Source: Enhydrobacter aerosaccus (lineage in GTDB: Bacteria > Pseudomonadota > Alphaproteobacteria > Reyranellales > Reyranellaceae). Taken from it: a stretch of 64,000 bases of DNA. Every line of letters starts with the position of its first letter. Positions within the stretch are counted from its first letter, which is position 1. Both the position numbers and the translations under genes were made by a program. This document shows positions 57,677 through 64,000 of this stretch, one piece after another. The stretch is taken from assembly GCF_900167455.1 (NCBI RefSeq), contig NZ_FUWJ01000001.1:1674001-1738000 (forward strand), given 5' to 3'. A model generated the notes under the pieces. It did not search any database. It saw nothing but the letters and a program-made list of their open reading frames with translations, and had not been told where the DNA came from.

Positions 57677-60600
57677 ATGCGCGTTGAGCGTCGATATACA
57701 CGAGCAGGTGAATCACCATTCGAAGGAATGGCGTTTCGCGCTGCCGATTCGGAAATTCGCAATCCCGACGGTACCGTTGTCTTTCGCCAGACCGGCATCG
57801 AAGTACCAGTTGATTGGTCTCAAGTCGCCGCGGACGTGTTGGCGCAGAAGTACTTCCGTCGCGCCGGTGTTGCCAAACACCTCATCCCCGTGGCCGAGAC
57901 CGATGTACCGACATGGCTGTGGCGGTCGGTGCCGGACGATTCGGCGCTCGCAGAGCTGCCGGCTGGCGAACGCTTCGGCGGAGAGACCAGCGCGAAGCAG
58001 GTCTTCCACCGCATGGCCGGCGCCTGGACGTACTGGGGATGGAAGGGCGGCTACTTCGACAGCGAACAAGACGCGTGCTCGTTCTATGACGAACTGCTGT
58101 TCATGCTGGCCGCGCAGGTCTGCGCCCCGAACTCCCCGCAATGGTTCAACACCGGGCTGCATTGGGCCTACGGCATCGATGGTCCGGACCAGGGCCACTG
58201 GTATGTGGATCATCGAGACGGCCTCGCCTATCCCGCCCAATCCGCGTACGAGCGGCCACAACCGCACGCCTGTTTCATCCAAAGCGTTGCGGACGAACTG
58301 GTGAACGAAGGCGGCATCATGGACCTGTGGATCCGTGAAGCGCGGCTTTTCAAATACGGCTCGGGCACCGGCTCCAACTTCTCGCGCCTGCGCGCCGACG
58401 GAGAACGACTCTCCGGCGGAGGCCGGTCGTCCGGATTGATGTCGTTTCTGAAGATCGGCGATCGTGCCGCCGGTGCCATCAAGTCTGGCGGAACGACGCG
58501 GCGCGCCGCCAAGATGGTCGTGGTCGACGTCGACCATCCTGACATCGAGGAATTCATCTCCTGGAAGATGGTCGAGGAGCAGAAGGTAGCCGCTCTGGTT
58601 GCCGGTTCACGGCTTGCCAATCGTCATCTCAACGCAGTGATGAAGGCTTGCCTGGAAGCGGAGGCGGACGGCGATGCCGCCTACGACCCCAAGCGCAACC
58701 CGCTACTTCGCCGTGCCATCGTTGGCGCCAGAGCTGCTGAGCTTCCCGAAAACTACATCCAGCGCGTGATCCAGTTTGCGCGGCAAGGCTATCGCCATAT
58801 CGAGTTCCCCATCTTCGACGCCGATTGGGAGTCGGAAGCCTACGCCACGGTTGCCGGGCAGAATGCCAACAACACGGTGCGCGTAACGGATGCTTTCCTT
58901 CATGCGGTCGAGGCGGATCGCGAGTGGGCGTTGACCGAGCGGACGACCGGCAAGGTCGTCAGGACTGTGCAAGCGGCCGCCCTATGGGACCGGATCGCCG
59001 AAGCGGCATGGCATTCAGCCGACCCCGGGGTTCAGTTCGATACAACCATCAACGATTGGCACACCTGCACCGAGTCGGGGCGCATCAACGCGTCTAATCC
59101 GTGCTCGGAGTACATGTTCCTCGACGACACGGCCTGTAACCTCGCATCACTCAACCTGATGCGGTTCCGCCGCGACGATGGCTCGATCGATATCGACGCC
59201 CTTGAGCACGCGACCCGCATCTGGACGGTCGTGCTCGAGATCTCCGTGATGATGGCGCAGTTCCCGTCGCGGAAGATTGCCGAGCTGTCCTATCGCTATC
59301 GTACCCTGGGGCTGGGTTACGCCAATCTTGGCGCGCTGCTCATGGCCTCTGGCCTCGGATACGACTCGGCTGCCGGCCGCGCCCTCGCCGGAGCGATTGC
59401 TGCGATCATGACCGGCGCGGCCTACGCCACTTCGGCGGAGATGGCCAAGCTCATGGGGGCTTTCCCGGGCTTTGCCTCCAATCGGAATGCCATGCTGCGT
59501 GTCATCCGCAATCATCTGCGGGCCGCCTATGGAGCGGAAGCGGGCTACGAAGGGTTGTCGGTCCCGCCAGTTCCCCTCGATGGGGCGAGTTGCCCGGATG
59601 CCTCACTGGTCGCTGCCGCGCGGCGCGTCTGGGATCGCGCCCTCACCCTCGGAGAGCAATACGGCTTCCGCAACGCCCAGGTATCCGTTATCGCCCCTAC
59701 GGGGACGATCGGCCTGGTCATGGATTGCGACACCACCGGCATCGAGCCCGACTTCGCGCTCGTGAAATTCAAGACCCTGGCCGGCGGCGGCTACTTCAAG
59801 ATCATCAACCGCACCGTTCCCCTCGCGCTGAAGACCCTGGGTTACGACGACGCCGCGATCGAGCGCATCGTGGCGCATGCGGTAGGCCATGGCACTCTGA
59901 AAGCCGCTCCCGCCATCAATCACGAGACGCTGAGCGCCCGCGGCTTCGATGACGCGGCACTCGAACGGATCGAAAAGGTGCTGCCGACCGCCTTCGACAT
60001 CCGCTTTGCATTCTCGCGCTATACGCTCGGTGACGAGTTTTGCCGTAACGTCCTTGGATTGGATGAAGCGGCCCTGGCTGACCCGCAGCTTGATCTGCTT
60101 GCGCGTCTCGGCTTCTCGCGCAGCGACATCGCCGCAGCCAATGTCTATGCCTGCGGCACGATGTCGATCGAGAGAGCGCCGGGACTCAAGAACGAACACC
60201 TCGCAGTCTTCGATTGTGCGAATCCCTGTGGACGAGATGGCAAGCGCTGCTTGTCTGTCGAGAGTCATATACGCATGATGGCTGCAGCACAGCCATTCAT
60301 CTCAGGCGCGATCTCGAAGACGATCAACATGCCGAATACCGCTACGGTCGAGGACTGCCGCAAGGCCTACGAGATGTCCTGGAAGCTTGGTCTCAAGGCC
60401 AACGCTCTGTACCGCGACGGCTCCAAGCTCTCACAGCCTCTATCGACATTGGCCTTGGGAGACGACCTCGCGGCAAATGATGACTTGCTCGAGCAGTCTC
60501 CAGCCGCACGTGTACCGGTGATTGCCGAGCGCATCGTCGAGCGGATCGTCGAACGCGAAGTTCGTCGCGGTCGGGAGCGCCTGCCTCAGCGGCGCAAGGG

Positions 60601-61372
60601 ATATACCCAGAAAGCAGTGGTCGGCGGCCACAAGGTCTATCTGCGGACCGGCGAATACGAAGACGGTCGTGTCGGCGAGATATTCGTCGACATGCACAAG
60701 GAAGGCGCCGCCTTCCGCAGCCTGATGAACAATTTTGCTATCGCGATCTCGATCGGGCTTCAGTATGGCGTGCCCCTCGAGGAGTTCGTCGAGGCGTATA
60801 CCTTCACCCGCTTCGAGCCCAGCGGCATGGTCGAGGGCAACGACGCCATCAAGATGTCGACGTCGGTGCTGGATTACATCTTCCGTGAACTGGCCATTTC
60901 CTATCTCGGCCGCAACGATCTCGCCCACGTCGATCATGCCGATCTCCGCCCCGACGGCGTCGGTCGCGGCGAAGTGCAGGCCGAATTGTCCTCAAGCGGT
61001 ACAGATGCCGCCCAGGCCGCGGCGGCTGCAGTGAGCCGCATCGCGAGCGTCGGCTATGTCCGCAGCAACCTCTATGTCTTGAACGGCCGGACGGCCGGCA
61101 GCACCGCCATCGCTGAAGAGGCGATCGCTGCCGCGTCCGCGCCCAACGAACTGACAGACGGCCCAGCCGTCGCTTCGGCGCACATCGCCCAGGCGGCCGT
61201 CGTCAGCGTCGCGACCGGAGGGGCATCCTCCTCAACCTTGGGACTCGCCGTCGAGGCGAAGCTCAAGGGCTTTGAAGGAGATGCCTGTCCGGAATGCGGC
61301 AACTTCACCATGGTCCGCAACGGGACGTGCCTCAAGTGCACGACTTGCGGCGGCACCACGGGTTGTAGTTAA
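57677..61372 (+). CDS. nrdJ: Vitamin B12-dependent ribonucleoside-diphosphate reductase (class II)
   Basis: Adenosylcobalamin-dependent reductase of 1231 residues that makes deoxyribonucleotides with or without oxygen. Core motifs are [14 protein letters not shown] (about 148-161), [58 protein letters not shown] (catalytic Cys near 475), [22 protein letters not shown] (about 673) and the C-terminal domain with a zinc-like CPECGN and the terminal [13 protein letters not shown] cysteine tail. ATG 57677 begins [11 protein letters not shown]. NrdR-type boxes lie upstream. No cobalamin riboswitch is evident in the leader. It stands alone, followed by the lysine-rich peptide gene. Confidence 0.95.
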   Translation: MRVERRYTRAGESPFEGMAFRAADSEIRNPDGTVVFRQTGIEVPVDWSQVAADVLAQKYFRRAGVAKHLIPVAETDVPTWLWRSVPDDSALAELPAGERFGGETSAKQVFHRMAGAWTYWGWKGGYFDSEQDACSFYDELLFMLAAQVCAPNSPQWFNTGLHWAYGIDGPDQGHWYVDHRDGLAYPAQSAYERPQPHACFIQSVADELVNEGGIMDLWIREARLFKYGSGTGSNFSRLRADGERLSGGGRSSGLMSFLKIGDRAAGAIKSGGTTRRAAKMVVVDVDHPDIEEFISWKMVEEQKVAALVAGSRLANRHLNAVMKACLEAEADGDAAYDPKRNPLLRRAIVGARAAELPENYIQRVIQFARQGYRHIEFPIFDADWESEAYATVAGQNANNTVRVTDAFLHAVEADREWALTERTTGKVVRTVQAAALWDRIAEAAWHSADPGVQFDTTINDWHTCTESGRINASNPCSEYMFLDDTACNLASLNLMRFRRDDGSIDIDALEHATRIWTVVLEISVMMAQFPSRKIAELSYRYRTLGLGYANLGALLMASGLGYDSAAGRALAGAIAAIMTGAAYATSAEMAKLMGAFPGFASNRNAMLRVIRNHLRAAYGAEAGYEGLSVPPVPLDGASCPDASLVAAARRVWDRALTLGEQYGFRNAQVSVIAPTGTIGLVMDCDTTGIEPDFALVKFKTLAGGGYFKIINRTVPLALKTLGYDDAAIERIVAHAVGHGTLKAAPAINHETLSARGFDDAALERIEKVLPTAFDIRFAFSRYTLGDEFCRNVLGLDEAALADPQLDLLARLGFSRSDIAAANVYACGTMSIERAPGLKNEHLAVFDCANPCGRDGKRCLSVESHIRMMAAAQPFISGAISKTINMPNTATVEDCRKAYEMSWKLGLKANALYRDGSKLSQPLSTLALGDDLAANDDLLEQSPAARVPVIAERIVERIVEREVRRGRERLPQRRKGYTQKAVVGGHKVYLRTGEYEDGRVGEIFVDMHKEGAAFRSLMNNFAIAISIGLQYGVPLEEFVEAYTFTRFEPSGMVEGNDAIKMSTSVLDYIFRELAISYLGRNDLAHVDHADLRPDGVGRGEVQAELSSSGTDAAQAAAAAVSRIASVGYVRSNLYVLNGRTAGSTAIAEEAIAAASAPNELTDGPAVASAHIAQAAVVSVATGGASSSTLGLAVEAKLKGFEGDACPECGNFTMVRNGTCLKCTTCGGTTGCS

Positions 61373-61450
61373 GCATGCGTGACGTCGCGTACCCGCGTAC
61401 CCCGGGGGCCTCACGGTTGGGGACCTCATAGCTAACCATAGGAGACAGTT

Positions 61451-61507
61451 ATGGCTGCTAAGAAAAAGGCTGCTAAGAAAAAGGCTGCTAAGAAGAAGAA
61501 GCAGTAA
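61451..61507 (+). CDS. 18-residue lysine/alanine-rich peptide
   Basis: A tiny open frame reads MAAKKKAAKKKAAKKKKQ. It has a good ribosome-binding site (AGGAGAC, six bases before ATG) and lies 78 bp after nrdJ. The coding DNA is a 15-bp tandem repeat (GCTGCTAAGAAAAAG, 2.7 copies). The sequence resembles the lysine-rich tails of histone H1-like bacterial proteins and would bind nucleic acid non-specifically. It could instead be a leader peptide or a degenerate remnant. The downstream hairpins mark the end of its transcript. Translation is not proven. Confidence 0.5.
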   Translation: MAAKKKAAKKKAAKKKKQ

Positions 61508-61522
61508 AAAGGAAAGGGCGTA

Positions 61523-61543
61523 GGCCAAAGCTCAACTTTGGCC
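61523..61543 (+). terminator. Hairpin after the lysine-rich peptide
   Basis: A perfect 8-bp stem (GGCCAAAG / CTTTGGCC) with the loop CTCAA lies 15 bp after the stop codon. No T-run follows, so it may be an RNA-stabilising hairpin or attenuated terminator. Confidence 0.5.
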
Positions 61544-61670
61544 CCTCTAACCGACGCCTTTCGGCTTCCGTGTGGGTGCCCTCGTGGCCCCACCGGAAGC
61601 CACCTTCAAATTTGAGCATTTAAGCCAATGCGTCCCGCTTATCGGGATTGAAAGGCGAAAACTGATTGGT

Positions 61671-61701
61671 GTCCGGCGACCTTGGTCTCCGGACTTTTTT
61701 T
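61671..61701 (+). terminator. Intrinsic terminator of the nrdJ transcript
   Basis: GTCCGG-C-GACC-TT-GGTC-T-CCGGAC folds into a 10-bp stem with one internal mismatch and is followed by seven T. It stands 73 bp before the GNAT gene. Confidence 0.85.
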
Positions 61702-61774
61702 GTTGGCACCTATTCCCCTGTTCATGTCGAACAAGCGGCCCCAATGCTGGCATGATTCGCGCTATGCTGGGGCC

Positions 61775-62950
61775 ATGCCGGATGACACACCGACCATCGG
61801 TCTGCGCGTTGTCGAATCCCTGGCGGCGGTCGGAGCCGCCCAATGGGATGCCTGCGCGCTGACGCCGGAAGCTGCAGGTAACCCCTTTCTTTCCTACGGC
61901 TTCCTCAAGGCGCTTGAGGACTCCAAGTCGGTCGGCCGCCGTACCGGCTGGCAGCCGCAATATCTATTGGCCGAGGCGCCAGACGGCACGCTTCTTGGAG
62001 CGGCCCCCCTCTATGTCAAAGGACATAGCCAAGGCGAGTACGTATTCGATCACGGCTGGGCGCAGGCGTTCGAGCGGGCCGGCGGCCGGTATTATCCGAA
62101 GCTGCAGGTCGCCGTCCCCTTCACCCCCGTGCCCGGCCCGCGTCTCCTCGTCCGCCCCGGCCCCCTGGCCGACCCCGTACGCGACGCCATGATCGACATG
62201 CTGGCCAAGATTGCCGGCGACAACGGCATCAGTTCCGTCCATGTCACCTTCTGCAACGAGGCAGATTGGAATTCTTTCGGTGCACACGGCTGGCTGCAAC
62301 GCATGGGCCAGCAGTATCACTGGCACAATCAGGGCTATCGCAGTTTCGACGACTTCCTGGCGGCGTTGTCCTCACGCAAGCGCAAGGCCATCCGCAAGGA
62401 GCGCGAGTCGGTCCGACGCGAAGGCCTGACTGTCCGCCCTCTCACGGGCGCGGACATCAAGCCCGATCATTGGGACGCCTTTTTTGCGTTCTACATGGAT
62501 ACCGGTGGTCGCAAGTGGGGCTCGCCGTATCTGACCAGGTCCTTCTTCGACATTCTCGGCACCACGATGTCCGACAAGGTGGTTCTCGTGATCGCCGAGG
62601 CCGATGGTCGGCCGGTCGGTGGCGCTTTGAACCTCCTTGGCGCAGACACGCTCTATGGCCGCTATTGGGGCTGTTTGGAAAGCCATGCCTTCCTGCACTT
62701 CGAGGCCTGCTATTATCAAGCCATCGACTTCGCCATCGAGCGTGGCCTGCAGCGCGTCGAGGCAGGCGCCCAGGGCGATCACAAGATCCAGCGCGGCTAC
62801 CTTCCGGTTCCCACTTATTCCGCTCACTGGATCGTCGATCCCGGCTTTCGTCGCGCAGTCGACGACTATCTCAAGCGTGAACGCTCCGCCGTTCAGCAGG
62901 AGATCGAAGGCCTGATGCAGTATTCGCCGTTCCGGAAGGAGAACGAATAG
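61775..62950 (+). CDS. GNAT-superfamily protein, peptidoglycan-type (DUF482)
   Basis: A 391-residue protein with two GNAT folds, of the family often annotated as DUF482 and related to FemX-type aminoacyltransferases. Signatures are AAQWDACALTPEAAGNPFLSYGFLKALEDS (about 18-47), YVKGHSQGEYVFDHGWAQAFERAGGRYYPKLQVAVPFTPVPGPRLL (about 82-127), ALSSRKRKAIRKERE (about 198-212), YGRYWGCLESHAFLHFEACYYQAIDFAIERGL (about 293-324) and VEAGAQGDHKIQRGYLP. The substrate is unknown. ATG 61775 starts MPDDTPTIGLRVVESL. Its transcription starts after the nrdJ terminator. Confidence 0.85.
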   Translation: MPDDTPTIGLRVVESLAAVGAAQWDACALTPEAAGNPFLSYGFLKALEDSKSVGRRTGWQPQYLLAEAPDGTLLGAAPLYVKGHSQGEYVFDHGWAQAFERAGGRYYPKLQVAVPFTPVPGPRLLVRPGPLADPVRDAMIDMLAKIAGDNGISSVHVTFCNEADWNSFGAHGWLQRMGQQYHWHNQGYRSFDDFLAALSSRKRKAIRKERESVRREGLTVRPLTGADIKPDHWDAFFAFYMDTGGRKWGSPYLTRSFFDILGTTMSDKVVLVIAEADGRPVGGALNLLGADTLYGRYWGCLESHAFLHFEACYYQAIDFAIERGLQRVEAGAQGDHKIQRGYLPVPTYSAHWIVDPGFRRAVDDYLKRERSAVQQEIEGLMQYSPFRKENE

Positions 62951-63004
62951 CGGCGATCACCTCACCGCGTCGTCGTCGATGCCGAAGCCTTGAGCTCCGG
63001 CCCG

Positions 63005-63177
63005 TCACTTCTTCTCGATCATCAATATTCCCAGGAAGAACACGACGAAGAAGATCGCTTGCTCGGTGAGACCAAGCGGCGCCTGCCAGCGCAGCTTGTC
63101 GATGATCAGGGTCGCCACCCAGAAGACCGCGGTGGCGAGCACCGCGGCCCGGAAGGCCAACCATAGCGGTCGGAACA

Positions 63178-63178
<1 letters not shown>
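63005..63178 (-). CDS. 57-residue two-helix membrane protein coupled to clpA
   Basis: A small membrane protein with two predicted helices (LAFRAAVLATAVFWVATLII, about 7-26, and AIFFVVFFLGILMI, about 41-54) and a basic end MIEKK. Its ATG overlaps the clpA stop by one base (TAATG), which indicates translational coupling. No family is recognised. Given the strong coupling it is likely translated, perhaps as a membrane partner of the protease or an unrelated tail gene. Confidence 0.6.

Positions 63179-64000
<822 letters not shown>

Overview
This window is high-GC bacterial DNA with short intergenic gaps and many start/stop overlaps. Two blocks have gene orders known from Alphaproteobacteria: rne, then an N-acetylmuramoyl-L-alanine amidase, PBP1A and prfB (10.0-18.5 kb); and accB-accC-aat facing NDUFA12-mlaD-DUF2155 (53.4-57.4 kb). 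With several tricarboxylate-type (Bug) binding proteins and a B12-dependent ribonucleotide reductase, this suggests a free-living soil or freshwater alphaproteobacterium. A Reyranella-like or other Rhodospirillales/Hyphomicrobiales genus would fit, but no rRNA or marker is present to prove it. No tRNA, rRNA, CRISPR array or complete insertion sequence was found.

Layout. 0-6.4 kb: beta-propeller protein, TPR/winged-helix regulator, DUF899 protein, DUF2182 membrane protein, an HlyD/FUSC efflux pair and an HNH nuclease. 6.5-8.7 kb: a secreted duplicated DM9-like protein and an orphan Bug receptor. 8.74-9.97 kb: a visibly AT-richer patch with a 3'-truncated C5 DNA methyltransferase. 10.0-18.5 kb: prfB (with its programmed frameshift), PBP1A, amidase and divergent RNase E, with a repeat-rich 600 bp stretch between prfB and PBP1A. 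18.5-20.2 kb: TetR regulator and divergent alpha/beta hydrolase. 20.3-25.1 kb: a lower-GC accessory segment with GntR, MFS transporter, CapA-like phosphoesterase, a frameshifted lyase remnant and an orphan secreted protein. 25.3-41.2 kb: a catabolic region (FAD/GcvT demethylase-like oxidase, Bug and DctP receptors, two aldehyde dehydrogenases, two SDRs, a LacI regulator, a 3-hydroxyisobutyrate-dehydrogenase-like enzyme, two acyl-CoA dehydrogenases). 41.2-48.4 kb: LprI-like protein, aminotransferase, degenerate gamma-glutamyltransferase, M48 protease, DsbA-like protein and an AsmA-like protein. 48.4-52.9 kb: a complete lower tyrosine pathway (hppD, hmgA, FAH, maiA) with a divergent MarR regulator. 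52.9-57.4 kb: aroQ, accBC, aat and the NDUFA12-mlaD group. 57.5-64 kb: nrdJ with NrdR-type boxes, an 18-residue lysine-rich peptide, a GNAT protein, a 57-residue membrane protein and the 3' part of clpA.

Regulation can be read in several places. Three 24-bp palindromes lie in front of the two aldehyde dehydrogenases and a small frameshifted gene. Two 14-bp LacI-type operators tie the LacI regulator to the divergent dehydrogenase and to the dctP-type receptor gene. A 26-bp palindrome sits in the tetR/hydrolase gap and a CATATG-centred palindrome in the marR/hppD gap.

Functions are assigned by reading motifs and recalled family patterns only; no database search was run.
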